From Mycolicibacterium phocaicum (GTDB lineage: Bacteria > Actinomycetota > Actinomycetes > Mycobacteriales > Mycobacteriaceae), in assembly GCF_010731115.1 (NCBI RefSeq), contig NZ_AP022616.1:4650001-4714000 (forward strand): a stretch of DNA of 64,000 bases, given 5' to 3'. How positions within the stretch are numbered: the stretch's first letter is position 1; each line of letters begins with the position of its first letter. The notes beneath the pieces were generated by a model. That model was not told the origin of the DNA. It did not search any database and was given only the letters and a program-made list of their open reading frames with translations. Position numbers and translations under genes: made by a program. Shown here piece by piece: positions 1 through 8,420 of the stretch.

Positions 1-35
1 CCGGTCCCGAGCTAGTTTGTGACAGACTCGCATCC

Positions 36-449
36 GTGAGCTACGCGGGAGATATCACGCCGCAGCAGGCCTGGGACCTGCTGAGCGAGAACCCCGAGGC
101 GGTGCTTGTCGACTGCCGGACCGACGCCGAATGGCGCTGGGTGGGCGTGCCCGACATCTCCAGCCTCGGACGTGACGTTGTGTACATCGAGTGGGTGTCG
201 AATGACGGCAAACGCAACACCGGTTTCGTCGACGACCTGCTGGCCGCGGGTGTGACGCCCGGCGAGCGGCCGGTGGTGTTCCTTTGCCGCTCGGGTAATC
301 GTTCGATCGGTGCCGCCGAGGCGGCGACGGCGGCGGGCATCGGCCCGTCGTACAACGTGCTCGACGGTTTCGAGGGCCACCTGGACGAGCAGGGGCATCG
401 CGGTGGCAGCGGCTGGCGCGCCATCGGGTTGCCGTGGGTGCAGTCGTGA
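36..449 (+). CDS. Rhodanese-like domain protein
   Basis: A 137-residue single rhodanese domain. The active-site loop CRSGNRS is present with Cys84 as the presumed persulfide-carrying residue, and DCRTDAEW near residue 26 is the conserved CH2A-type motif. The start is GTG. The gene lies 31 bp before metZ on the same strand, the same pairing as Rv0390-Rv0391 in M. tuberculosis as I recall it, so a role in handling sulfane sulfur next to methionine biosynthesis is plausible but is inference. No signal peptide or membrane segment is seen, so it should be cytosolic. Its substrate cannot be read from the sequence. Confidence 0.9.
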   Translation: MSYAGDITPQQAWDLLSENPEAVLVDCRTDAEWRWVGVPDISSLGRDVVYIEWVSNDGKRNTGFVDDLLAAGVTPGERPVVFLCRSGNRSIGAAEAATAAGIGPSYNVLDGFEGHLDEQGHRGGSGWRAIGLPWVQS

Positions 450-480
450 GGGAGTCAGCGAGAAGCGGAGCGGATCGCGC

Positions 481-1704
481 ATGAAGCAACGTAACGCCGA
501 CGGCGTCCCCTCGGTCCGGGTCCCGGCGCCGCTGCCCGACGGCGTGAGCCAGGCGACCATCGGTGTCCGCGGCGGCCTGCTGCGGTCCGAGTTCGAGGAG
601 ACCGCCGAGGCGATGTTCCTGACCTCGGGGTACGTCTACGAGTCGGCGGCTGCCGCGGAGCAGGCGTTCACCGGTGAGATCGACCGCTACGTGTACTCGC
701 GCTACGGCAACCCGACCATCCAGATGTTCGAGGAACGGCTGCGGCTCATCGAAGGGGCACCGGCCGCTTTCGCGACGGCAACCGGCATGGCGGCGGTGTT
801 CACCGCGCTGGGCGCGCTGCTCGCCGCCGGCGACCGGCTGGTCGCGGCGCGCAGCCTGTTCGGTTCCTGCTTCGTGGTGTGCAACGAGATTCTCCCGCGC
901 TGGGGCGTCGAGACCGTCTTCGTCGACGGCGACGACCTGTCGCAGTGGGAGGAGGCACTGTCGGTGCCGACCACCGCGGTGTTCTTCGAGACGCCGTCCA
1001 ACCCGATGCAGTCGCTGGTCGACATCGCCGCGGTTTCGGAGCTGGCGCACGCCGCCGGGGCAAAGGTGGTGCTGGACAACGTCTTCGCGACACCACTGCT
1101 GCAGCAGGGGATGGAGCTGGGCGCCGATGTCGTCGTGTACTCGGGTACCAAGCACATCGACGGCCAGGGCCGGGTGCTCGGTGGTGCGATCCTCGGCGAC
1201 AAGGAGTACATCTCCGGGCCGGTGCAGCAGCTGATGCGGCACACGGGCCCGGCGATCAGCGCGTTCAATGCCTGGACGATGCTGAAAGGCCTTGAGACGC
1301 TGGCCATTCGGGTCGACTACTCGAACCGGTCCGCGCAGCGGGTGGCCGAGTTCCTGGAAGGTGTGCGCGGCGTGAACTGGGTGAAATACCCGTTCCTGCA
1401 GTCACATCCGCAGCACGACCTGGCCAAGCGGCAGATGCGCGGCGGCGGCACCGTCGTCACCTTCGAGCTCGACGGCGGCAAGGACCGGGCGTTCGAGGTG
1501 CTCGACAAGCTGCAGGTCATCGACATCTCCAACAACCTCGGCGATTCCAAGACACTGATCACCCACCCGGCCACCACCACGCACCGCGCGATGGGGCCGG
1601 AGGGCCGGGCCGCGATCGGGCTGGGCGACGGCGTGGTGCGGATTTCCGTCGGCCTCGAGGGCACCGAGGATCTGATCGCCGACCTGGACCAGGCGCTGAG
1701 CTAG
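481..1704 (+). CDS. metZ: O-succinylhomoserine sulfhydrylase
   Basis: A 407-residue PLP enzyme of the Cys/Met metabolism family that makes homocysteine from O-succinylhomoserine and sulfide in methionine synthesis. The motif YSRYGNPT (residues 72-79), the ETPSNP segment (about 170) and the PLP lysine in SGTKHIDGQG (Lys224) are visible. Length and sequence match mycobacterial MetZ (about 406 aa). The frame is open further upstream, but ATG 481 is preferred because the family N-terminus (LPDGVSQATIGVRGG) follows about 18 residues later and the upstream frame lies inside the rhodanese gene. It is probably co-transcribed with that gene. Confidence 0.95.
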   Translation: MKQRNADGVPSVRVPAPLPDGVSQATIGVRGGLLRSEFEETAEAMFLTSGYVYESAAAAEQAFTGEIDRYVYSRYGNPTIQMFEERLRLIEGAPAAFATATGMAAVFTALGALLAAGDRLVAARSLFGSCFVVCNEILPRWGVETVFVDGDDLSQWEEALSVPTTAVFFETPSNPMQSLVDIAAVSELAHAAGAKVVLDNVFATPLLQQGMELGADVVVYSGTKHIDGQGRVLGGAILGDKEYISGPVQQLMRHTGPAISAFNAWTMLKGLETLAIRVDYSNRSAQRVAEFLEGVRGVNWVKYPFLQSHPQHDLAKRQMRGGGTVVTFELDGGKDRAFEVLDKLQVIDISNNLGDSKTLITHPATTTHRAMGPEGRAAIGLGDGVVRISVGLEGTEDLIADLDQALS

Positions 1705-1715
1705 GGGGCTGGAGC

Positions 1716-2108
1716 ATGTCCAAGCAGACAGCGGCCAAGAAGGCCCGTCGCAAGAAGCGGCAGACCACCCGCAACGCCAACTGGCTGCCCGACGAGGTGC
1801 ATGCCGAAGTCGAGGCCGTCGGGCGGATCGCGGGCGAAATCCTGCCGCGCGGTTGGGTATTCGATTCGGACTACTCCAACGACGAGTACCTCATCTGGTA
1901 CTATCCGCCGTCGGGCTTCGAAAGCACCGAGGACGATCCGCGTGAGTTGGTGACGCGGATCTGGGTCTCCGATCCGGACCAGCCGCAGCTCATCCTCGTC
2001 GGTACCGAAGAGGACGGCGAGATCTACAGCTTCACGGTCGAGCAGTTGATGGCGAACCTGGATGTCATCGAGGCCTACCGCGTCGGGGAGCCGTTTCCGC
2101 AGTTCTGA
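1716..2108 (+). CDS. Conserved hypothetical protein, basic N-terminus
   Basis: A 130-residue protein starting 11 bp after the metZ stop, with a purine-rich stretch (GGGGGCTGGAG) before the ATG, so probably translated from the metZ transcript. The first 25 residues are strongly basic (KKARRKKR). The remainder is acidic and aromatic (FDSDYSNDEYLIWYYPPSG), with no membrane segment and no cofactor motif I recognise. The basic/acidic split suggests a soluble protein, possibly one that binds nucleic acid through its tail; that is speculation. I do not recognise the family. Confidence 0.8.
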   Translation: MSKQTAAKKARRKKRQTTRNANWLPDEVHAEVEAVGRIAGEILPRGWVFDSDYSNDEYLIWYYPPSGFESTEDDPRELVTRIWVSDPDQPQLILVGTEEDGEIYSFTVEQLMANLDVIEAYRVGEPFPQF

Positions 2109-2117
2109 TTTCGACCG

Positions 2118-2489
2118 TCAGCCGACGGGCGAGACCTGATAGTGCGCGATCTGCCAGCCATTGTCTCCTTGTGTGACAAGGACACTCAGGTTCAGGCTGA
2201 TCACCGCGCCGTCGGGGCGGGTGAAGTCGGCCCGGGTGTAGGCCAGGACGACGCCGGCCGCGGGCTCCCGGATCTCGTTGATGCGGTAGTCGACCGTCAG
2301 GCCGACCGGCTGAGATTCGTAGTAGTCGAAGACGCCCTGGCGCCCCACGGTGTAGGGCCGCAGCCCCTGGAATATCGCGTCGTCGGTGAAGACCGCCGCG
2401 ACCTGGTCCGGCCGGTGGGCGGCGATGCCCGCCTGCCACCGGTCCAGGACCTCGCGGACCACGTCAGTGCCCGGCACTCTGACCACCAT
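2118..2489 (-). CDS. SnoaL/NTF2-like domain protein
   Basis: A 123-residue protein with the alternating pattern of an NTF2-like cone fold: an N-terminal helix VVREVLDRWQAGIAAHRPDQVAAVFTDDAIFQG, then strands ending near ISLNLSVLVTQ and WQIAHYQVS. The family includes small enzymes and ligand-binding proteins; nothing in the sequence fixes a reaction. The ATG at 2489 lies inside the 3' end of the upstream SDR gene (26-nt overlap), so the two are translationally linked and likely act on related substrates. The open frame reaches further upstream, but that part is a shadow of the SDR gene. Confidence 0.8.
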   Translation of the reverse strand: MVVRVPGTDVVREVLDRWQAGIAAHRPDQVAAVFTDDAIFQGLRPYTVGRQGVFDYYESQPVGLTVDYRINEIREPAAGVVLAYTRADFTRPDGAVISLNLSVLVTQGDNGWQIAHYQVSPVG

Positions 2490-3177
2490 CCACGTGCAGG
2501 ATCTCGCCGGTGACGAACTTGGCGTTCTCCAGGTACAGGACGCCGTCGACGACGTCGGAGATGTCACCCATGTGGCCGACCGGGTGCAGCGCCGAGAGGA
2601 ACTCGTGCGTCTCCGGCGCGTGCATCGGAGTGCGGATGATGCCCAGGGCGACGGCATTGGCCCGGATTCCGCGGGTGCCGTATTCGACGGCCAGCGCCCT
2701 GGTCGCGGCGTTCAGGCCACCCTTGGTCAGTGACGCCAGCGCCGAGGGCACCTGCGAGTTGGCCTGATCCACCAGGCTGGTCGAGATGGTGACGACGTGC
2801 CCGCCGTCGCCCTGGGCCTCCATGGTCCTGATGGCGGCGCGGGTCAGTTCGAAGAAGCCGCGGGAATTCACGCCGGTGATGGCGTCGTAGTCCGCGTCGG
2901 TGTACTCGGTGAAGGGCTTGGCGATGAAGATGCCGGCGTTGTTGACCACGGTGTCGACCCGCCCGAAGTGCTCGACGGCGGCGTCGACCAACCGCTGGCC
3001 GATACCGGGCTGGGCGACGTCACCGGCGACGGTGAGAACCATGGGATCGTCGCTCTCGGAGATGGTGCGGGAGTTGGCGACGACGGCATAGCCCAGCTTG
3101 CGGTAGCCGGCCACCAGAGCTTCGCCGATGCCCTGGGATGCGCCGGTGACGATCGCGACGCGGGTTGTGGTGCTCAT
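2464..3177 (-). CDS. SDR-family protein lacking the catalytic Tyr
   Basis: A 237-residue short-chain dehydrogenase/reductase fold. The TGASQGIG nucleotide-binding motif (residues 11-18), NNAG (79-82) and a C-terminal VTGEILHVDGG are present. The YxxxK signature is altered: the segment reads VPSALASLTKGG, so the active-site Lys is Lys152 but the residue four before it is Ala148 instead of Tyr. It may be non-catalytic, use another residue, or bind NAD(P) for regulation. AAAGGA lies before the ATG. The gene is divergent from the LysR gene at 3298 and overlaps the downstream NTF2-like gene, suggesting a regulated two-gene unit. Confidence 0.85.
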   Translation of the reverse strand: MSTTTRVAIVTGASQGIGEALVAGYRKLGYAVVANSRTISESDDPMVLTVAGDVAQPGIGQRLVDAAVEHFGRVDTVVNNAGIFIAKPFTEYTDADYDAITGVNSRGFFELTRAAIRTMEAQGDGGHVVTISTSLVDQANSQVPSALASLTKGGLNAATRALAVEYGTRGIRANAVALGIIRTPMHAPETHEFLSALHPVGHMGDISDVVDGVLYLENAKFVTGEILHVDGGQSAGH

Positions 3178-3285
3178 CGGGGTGTTCCTTTCGGTTGACG
3201 TTGCTGCCCTTGACAACCTCGGCCGACCCGGATCGATGCCGCTGCTACGGGACTTATTCGCTTCCTGCTGAGAGGCTGTGCCTAC

Positions 3286-3291
3286 TACGCT
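3286..3291 (+). promoter_or_regulatory. Predicted -10 element, LysR gene
   Basis: TACGCT lies 6 nt before the ATG at 3298, matching the mycobacterial TANNNT -10 and predicting a leaderless mRNA. The 120-bp space to the divergent SDR gene would also hold the LysR operator, which I could not define. Confidence 0.5.
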
Positions 3292-3297
3292 GTCGGC

Positions 3298-4227
3298 ATG
3301 GAGCTGCGGCAACTTCGGTACTTCGTCGCCGTTGCCGATGAACTGAATTTCGGGCGCGCCGCCGAACGGCTGCGCATCGCGGGGCCGTCGCTGTCCCAGC
3401 AGATCAAGGCGCTCGAGCGTGACCTCAAGGTGGAACTGTTCGATCGCGATCGGCGGTCGGTGCGCCTGACCGCGGCGGGTGCGTCGCTGTTGCCGCACGC
3501 CCGCTCCCTGGTGGCGCAGGCCGATGAATTACGCAGGCGGGCAATCGGTTTGTCGAACTCCGAACCGATCCGGATCGGCTACGTCAACTGGTGTCCGACC
3601 GACCTGGCCGAGCGCGCGGCCGGGGTCGCGCAGCTGCGCGTCGACACGTGGGTGATGCCGTCGCACGCGCAGGCGGCGCGGGTTGCCGAGGGCATCCTCG
3701 ACCTGGCCATCTGCTGGGTGCTGACCGATGATCTGGAGGACCTGAAGCTGGAAGCCCGGCTGATGGGGGTGGACCGGCTCTTCGCGCTGTGCGTCGGCGT
3801 CGACGACTCTCCGGTACAAGCGAAAGACACCCTGGTGCTGGTGGATTCGGACACCGCGAGTTGGGAGTCGTGGAACCGCTACGGCGAGCAGTTCGCCGCG
3901 GACACCGGTGCGCGGGTGATGCGCACCGACGACGGCGGCGTCACGGGTCCGACGTTCTTCGAGCACGTCCGGCAGCTGGGCCGTCCGGTGCTCAACAATC
4001 CCAGGGGGCAGACCGATGCCCTGCCGCGAGACCTGGTGCGCCGTCCGGTGATTCAGCCGACTCCGCTGTGGACCTGGTCACTCGTGTGGCGGCGGGGAGA
4101 AGACAACCCTGCTGTGCACGCTGTCGTCGACGCGCTCACGCGGGACGCCGCCGCCCCCGGGATCGATGACGCGGCGTGGCTGCCGTCCACTGATCCGCAT
4201 CAACAGCGCGGCCAGGGCCGCCAGTAG
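3298..4227 (+). CDS. LysR-family transcriptional regulator
   Basis: A 309-residue LysR-type regulator. The N-terminal winged helix-turn-helix is clear (MELRQLRYFVAVADELNFGRAAERL, then PSLSQQIKALERDLKVELFDR), followed by a periplasmic-binding-like effector domain from about residue 90. It is divergent from the SDR/NTF2 pair, the usual arrangement for a LysR protein controlling its neighbour, so those genes are the likely targets. The C-terminal 50 codons overlap the opposite-strand MFS gene by 150 nt, and the tail after about residue 290 is low-complexity. Confidence 0.9.
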   Translation: MELRQLRYFVAVADELNFGRAAERLRIAGPSLSQQIKALERDLKVELFDRDRRSVRLTAAGASLLPHARSLVAQADELRRRAIGLSNSEPIRIGYVNWCPTDLAERAAGVAQLRVDTWVMPSHAQAARVAEGILDLAICWVLTDDLEDLKLEARLMGVDRLFALCVGVDDSPVQAKDTLVLVDSDTASWESWNRYGEQFAADTGARVMRTDDGGVTGPTFFEHVRQLGRPVLNNPRGQTDALPRDLVRRPVIQPTPLWTWSLVWRRGEDNPAVHAVVDALTRDAAAPGIDDAAWLPSTDPHQQRGQGRQ

Positions 4228-5283
4228 CACGACGGCGGCACCCGCGAGCAACGCCTGCTGAAAACCGTTGTGCAGCAACGGTGCCACCGCGACGGGTCCG
4301 ACGATCTGGCCGACGGAGTACCCCGTCGTCAACAGCGCGACAGCGCCCGGGAACTGCAACGCCCGCCCGGCGGCCAGGGCCAGGGTGCTGATGCCGATGA
4401 ACGTGCCGCCGAACAGCACCGCCCCGGTGAGTGCCGCGACGCTGTTCCCGGTTCCCGCCCAGGCGATTCCGGCAGCCTGCAGCAGCAACGCCGCGACGAG
4501 CAGTGCGGCATACGAGAAGCGGCCCGTGAACCGCGCCCACAGTGCGGCTGACGGTGCGGCGGCCAGGCCGACCAAAAGCCACACCGCACTGCCGAGTCCG
4601 CCCGGTGACTGCTGCGCGACCGCGGCGACCAGGAACGTGCCGGCGATGATGTAGCCGACGCCTTCGAGGGTGTAACTGGCCATCAGCAGCGCCAGCGGAC
4701 CGCGCGCAGTGGCCTGCCCGGCAGGGGATTTGGCCGCCTCGGCGGGTGTTCCGGGATGCATGAACCAGGCGACGGCGCTGAGCAGCGCGGCCAAGGCCGT
4801 CGCCGTCCACCAGGCGACCTGCCAGTCGTGAGCGGCGGGCAGGGCCGCGGACAACGCGATGCCGATACCGACGCCGCTGAACGCCCAGCCGGCGTGGTGG
4901 GCCGGATGGCCGTGATCCATCAGTGTGTTGACGGCGATCACGAAGACCAGTGCGCTGGCGATGCCGGCGACCAGTCGTAGAGCGCCCCACTCGATGACGT
5001 TGGTGCTCAGCGTCATTGCCGCCAGCGTCGCGACCAGGATTGCCAACGACACCCGGCACGCGAGCACGGACCGGGTCAGCCGTGGCGAGGCCGCGGCGCC
5101 CACCGCGCCGATCAGATAGCCGACGTAGTTGGCGGTGGCCAGCTGCCCCGCGGCCTGCGCGGTGAGGCCGGCGTCGGCCGTCATGAGTGGCAAGATCGGC
5201 GTGTAGGCGAATCGACCGATGCCCATCGCCGCGGCCAGGGCTGCCGCGGCGCGGGCGATCGAGAGCCAGGCGGAATTGGGCAT
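4078..5283 (-). CDS. MFS transporter, YbfB/YjiJ-like
   Basis: A 401-residue protein with about 12 hydrophobic segments and the opening GIGRFAYTPILPLM that is typical of YbfB/YjiJ-type major facilitator proteins, which I recall as uncharacterised permeases. The end of the transport core is near LLMRISGRQ; the last 35 or so residues (RRVIDPGGGGVPRERVDDSVHS...) are hydrophilic and lie entirely antisense to the LysR coding sequence. The substrate is unknown. The neighbourhood suggests export of a product of the SDR/monooxygenase loci, but this is weak. Confidence 0.85.
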   Translation of the reverse strand: MPNSAWLSIARAAAALAAAMGIGRFAYTPILPLMTADAGLTAQAAGQLATANYVGYLIGAVGAAASPRLTRSVLACRVSLAILVATLAAMTLSTNVIEWGALRLVAGIASALVFVIAVNTLMDHGHPAHHAGWAFSGVGIGIALSAALPAAHDWQVAWWTATALAALLSAVAWFMHPGTPAEAAKSPAGQATARGPLALLMASYTLEGVGYIIAGTFLVAAVAQQSPGGLGSAVWLLVGLAAAPSAALWARFTGRFSYAALLVAALLLQAAGIAWAGTGNSVAALTGAVLFGGTFIGISTLALAAGRALQFPGAVALLTTGYSVGQIVGPVAVAPLLHNGFQQALLAGAAVVLLAALAALLMRISGRQPRRVIDPGGGGVPRERVDDSVHSRVVFSPPPHE

Positions 5284-5367
5284 GCCTCATGGTGCGTGGT
5301 GCGGGGCGGTGCCGACCACGACCTATCTCCTTGCAGCTGAAAGGAATTACCTCACAGCGCGAGATTC

Positions 5368-6222
5368 TCAGTCCTTCTCGATGACGCCCTGTGCGGTCCG
5401 GGCCCGGTCTTCATAGCTCTTGCGTTTGGCGGCATCGAACTCCAGGAAGACCGTGTCCAGCCCGAGCGCCTTGTTCATCCCACGGCGGCCCTTCGGCGGA
5501 AGCAGCTGGGCCAGCTGCGCGGTGAAGCGCAGCGGCGGCGGGACCGACACGTGGGTCTTGGGCTTGTTCAGGGTCTTGACGATGGCGGCGGCGATGTCCT
5601 CGGGTTCCACCGGCTTGATGGCGCCACCGGACTTGGTGCCCGAGATCAGTTCGGTGTTGGTGAACGGCGGCATGATCACCGAGACGTTGACGCCGTGGGG
5701 AGCCATCTCATCCGCCAGGGCCGTGGACAGGCCGACGACGGCGTACTTCGCCCCGACGTAAACCACCTGACCGGGCAGCGGGATGAGGCCGGAGAGTGAG
5801 GCGATGTTGATGATGTGACCGCTACGGCGGCTGACCATCTCGGGAAGCGCGAGCTGGCAGCCGGTCAGGACGCCGTAGACGTTGACTTCGAGAGACGACC
5901 GGATCGACTGTTCCGTCTCCTTCAGGAACGGGCCGACCGGCATCACGCCGGCGTTGTTGATCAGGACGTCGAGGTGGCCGGCACCGTCGCTGCGGGCCTT
6001 GTCCAGGAACACGTCGAAGGATTCGCGGTCGGTGACGTCGAGCGGGTACCCGGTGGCCGGGCCCAGTTTGACCAGCTCAGAGACGGCAGATTCGAGTACT
6101 GCGACGTCCCGGTCGCCGATGACGACGCGCGCGCCGCGGGCGAGAAGGGCCTTGGCGGTGGCGTAGCCGATGCCTCGTGCGGCTCCGGTGATGGCGATGG
6201 TCTTGCCGCGGATGTTGTCCAT
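5368..6222 (-). CDS. SDR family oxidoreductase
   Basis: A 284-residue classical-type SDR: TGAARGIG (about residues 13-20), NNAG, a Ser in INIASLSG and the catalytic YVGAK. It has a C-terminal extension of about 50 basic residues (LLPPKGRRGMNKALGLDTVF) seen in many mycobacterial SDRs that act on lipid or steroid-like alcohols. ATG 6222 was chosen because MDNIRGKTIAITGAARG is the canonical N-terminus; the longer frame runs into the divergent gene. A near-perfect palindrome lies just upstream, and the gene is divergent from the FAD monooxygenase at 6298, so they are probably co-regulated. Confidence 0.92.
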   Translation of the reverse strand: MDNIRGKTIAITGAARGIGYATAKALLARGARVVIGDRDVAVLESAVSELVKLGPATGYPLDVTDRESFDVFLDKARSDGAGHLDVLINNAGVMPVGPFLKETEQSIRSSLEVNVYGVLTGCQLALPEMVSRRSGHIINIASLSGLIPLPGQVVYVGAKYAVVGLSTALADEMAPHGVNVSVIMPPFTNTELISGTKSGGAIKPVEPEDIAAAIVKTLNKPKTHVSVPPPLRFTAQLAQLLPPKGRRGMNKALGLDTVFLEFDAAKRKSYEDRARTAQGVIEKD

Positions 6223-6230
6223 GGCCGCAA

Positions 6231-6248
6231 ACTTTACACGTGTCAAGT
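6231..6248. promoter_or_regulatory. Near-palindromic operator between divergent genes
   Basis: ACTTTACACGTGTCAAGT is an 18-bp inverted repeat with one mismatched pair, in the 75-bp gap between the SDR (minus) and FAD monooxygenase (plus) starts. Its size and symmetry suit a TetR-type repressor. The bound regulator is not identifiable here. Confidence 0.55.
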
Positions 6249-6285
6249 TTTGAAATGAAGCCCTGATTTGGCCACCTCGGCGGGC

Positions 6286-6291
6286 TACTGT
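6286..6291 (+). promoter_or_regulatory. Predicted -10 element, FAD monooxygenase
   Basis: TACTGT sits 6 nt before ATG 6298, which predicts a leaderless transcript. The palindrome at 6231-6248 lies about 38 bp upstream of it. Confidence 0.45.
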
Positions 6292-6297
6292 CGGGGC

Positions 6298-7506
6298 ATG
6301 ACGCGCGCGCTGCGGACTCAGGTTTGTGTAGCCGGTGGTGGACCCGCGGGTCTGGTGCATGCACTCCTATTGGCGCGCGCCGGCATCGACGTCGTCGTAC
6401 TGGAGAAGCACAACGACTTCCTCCGCGACTTTCGCGGCGACACCGTCCACCCCACGACGTTGCGCATCATGCACGAGCTGGGGTTCATCGACGAGTTCCT
6501 GAAGTTGCCGCACACCAAGATCAACCGGGTCTGCATGGACGCCGACGGGACCCTCCGGACGTTCGGCAGTTTCGGCGCTCTGAAGGCGCTGCGGTTCCCC
6601 GAGCCGTACATCGCGCTGATGCCGCAGTGGGACTTTTTGGACTTCCTCGCGGAAAAGGCTTCCGCCTACCCGGAATTCACGTTGATCCGCAACGCCGAAG
6701 TGACCGACCTGATCATCGAGGGCGGCCGCGTCGTCGGCGTGCGCACGCCGGAGTTGGAGGTGCGCGCCGATCTCGTGGTGGCCGCAGACGGACGTAAGTC
6801 CGCGGTGCGTGCGGCGTCCGGGCTCGCGATGGCGAGTGCGCACAGCCCCATGGATGTGCTGTGGTTCCGGCTGGGCTGGCGCCCCGGCGATCCGCGGGAA
6901 CTGTTCGGGATCATCCGCAAGGGTCTGCTGATGGCGATGATCTATCGCGGCGACTACTGGCAGGTGGCGTACCTCATGCCGAAGGGCGCCAATCCGCAGG
7001 GCGGCTCACTCGACGACTTCAAGGCCCGGCTGGTGTCGGTGCGGCCACAGCTGCGCGAGCATGTCGAGGACCTCAAGTCGTGGGACGACACCAGCCATCT
7101 CGATGTGCGGGTGGACCGGCTCAAGACGTGGTGGCGGCCGGGGCTGCTGTGCATCGGCGACGCCGCGCACGCGATGTCGCCCGCCGGCGGCGTCGGGATC
7201 AACCTGGCGGTGGCCGACGCGGTCGCCGCTGCCAACATCCTGTGCGGCCCATTGCGCAACGGCCTGCTCGCCGACTCGGATCTGGCCAAGGTGCAACGCC
7301 GCCGCGAATTGCCGACCCGCATCATCCAGGCCGGCCAGGTGCTGGCGCAGGACCGCGTCATCGAACCCAACCTGGCCGGCGACCTGTCCCCGATTCAGGT
7401 CCCGTCATTCGTGGGAAAGGGCCCGCTGCAATACATTCCGCCGCTGCTCGTCGGCCGCGGTTTCCGTCCCGAACACGTGCGGACCCCGGACGTCCACTCG
7501 GCATGA
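6298..7506 (+). CDS. FAD-dependent monooxygenase, aromatic hydroxylase type
   Basis: A 402-residue group A flavoprotein. The N-terminal GGGPAGL dinucleotide motif and EKH acidic strand end, the DG-type motif (VVAADGRKSAVR, about residue 160) and the second FAD motif CIGDAAHAMSPAGGVGINLAV (about 280) are all present. This domain set fits PheA/TfdB-type hydroxylases, which use NAD(P)H and O2 on aromatic or polyketide-like substrates; the actual substrate is unknown. It is divergent from an SDR across a palindrome and ends 9 bp from the convergent gene at 7516. ATG 6298 is supported by a well placed -10. Confidence 0.9.
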   Translation: MTRALRTQVCVAGGGPAGLVHALLLARAGIDVVVLEKHNDFLRDFRGDTVHPTTLRIMHELGFIDEFLKLPHTKINRVCMDADGTLRTFGSFGALKALRFPEPYIALMPQWDFLDFLAEKASAYPEFTLIRNAEVTDLIIEGGRVVGVRTPELEVRADLVVAADGRKSAVRAASGLAMASAHSPMDVLWFRLGWRPGDPRELFGIIRKGLLMAMIYRGDYWQVAYLMPKGANPQGGSLDDFKARLVSVRPQLREHVEDLKSWDDTSHLDVRVDRLKTWWRPGLLCIGDAAHAMSPAGGVGINLAVADAVAAANILCGPLRNGLLADSDLAKVQRRRELPTRIIQAGQVLAQDRVIEPNLAGDLSPIQVPSFVGKGPLQYIPPLLVGRGFRPEHVRTPDVHSA

Positions 7507-7515
7507 CGGACGCTG

Positions 7516-8238
7516 TCAGCTGACGGTGACGTCGTCGATGTCGATGGTCACCGTGACCATGTCGCGCACGGGCTGCCCGTCGGCGTCGCGGACGTAGACG
7601 ACGCGCTTGGTCGGGAGCACGATGCCGTCGAACTCGGTGTGGTTGTCCGAGTAGTGCGCGGCCGGGGAGTCGCCGGCGATGTCGACGTCGTAGTCGCGCC
7701 GCCGGATCAGGCCGTCCGAATCGATGTAGAGGGTCTGCTGGGTGCTGTGGGTGGCGATGGAATCGGGGTACTTCACACCGAGCCGGCGCCACGTCTGGCC
7801 GTTCTCGTGCCACGTGCCGAGCTCTTCGGTGTGGACACCGGGCAGCGTCAGCGAATACGGCTCGGACAGGTACGTCCACATCGCGTAGCCCGCGAAGTAG
7901 GCCAGCTGCAGCGTGGACCACGGCGTCTCGAGGGTGTGTCCGGCGAAGGAATCACGAGGAGAATCCAGTGTTTCCAACGTCTTTGGCGAGTCATCGTCGG
8001 TTTCGATGACGACGCGGCCGGGGCGGTACGCGGAATGCAGCCCGGGCTCGGGCAGCGGGTGGTGCCATGCGAGTTGGTCCTTGGGACTGATCTCCACCCG
8101 CGAATCATCGAGAATGCCGTCGACGCCCTTGAGTCCCCACAGTCCGCCGCCGATGAGCTGATGGATCTTGATGCGGTTGACCTGCTCCCAGCGCTCCTGG
8201 CCGCCGGATGCGGAGATGACTTCGTGCAGCAGGGACAT
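7516..8238 (-). CDS. Conserved hypothetical protein
   Basis: A 240-residue soluble-looking protein beginning MSLLHEVISASGGQERW, an opening I recall from actinobacterial proteins of unknown function. It is rich in beta-type sequence (for example WRRLGVKYPDSIATHSTQQTLYIDSDGLIRRRDYDVDI), which looks like a lipid-binding or LolA-like half-barrel with a late strand pattern, but I cannot assign a family. AGGAG precedes the ATG by about 6 nt and fixes the start. It is convergent with the FAD monooxygenase gene, with 9 bp between them. No signal peptide. Confidence 0.8.
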   Translation of the reverse strand: MSLLHEVISASGGQERWEQVNRIKIHQLIGGGLWGLKGVDGILDDSRVEISPKDQLAWHHPLPEPGLHSAYRPGRVVIETDDDSPKTLETLDSPRDSFAGHTLETPWSTLQLAYFAGYAMWTYLSEPYSLTLPGVHTEELGTWHENGQTWRRLGVKYPDSIATHSTQQTLYIDSDGLIRRRDYDVDIAGDSPAAHYSDNHTEFDGIVLPTKRVVYVRDADGQPVRDMVTVTIDIDDVTVS

Positions 8239-8408
8239 GGCGTGCTCCTTTGATGACGGCGGCCGCCGGGTGGCGGTCCACAATCGACCCTGCCTCGACA
8301 GGTTGGCATGTGGGAGGCCGCGATCTTCCTGGTACCGAGGGGGACAGGATCGGGGCGGCTGCCCAACTGAGCGCTGCCGAATCCGGGTTGCTCCGCCGAT
8401 CAGGTGGA

Positions 8409-8414
8409 TACGCT
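8409..8414 (+). promoter_or_regulatory. Predicted -10 element for gene at 8421
   Basis: TACGCT lies 6 nt before the GTG at 8421, predicting a leaderless transcript. No ribosome binding site is visible in front of that GTG, which agrees. Confidence 0.45.
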
Positions 8415-8420
8415 TGATTT

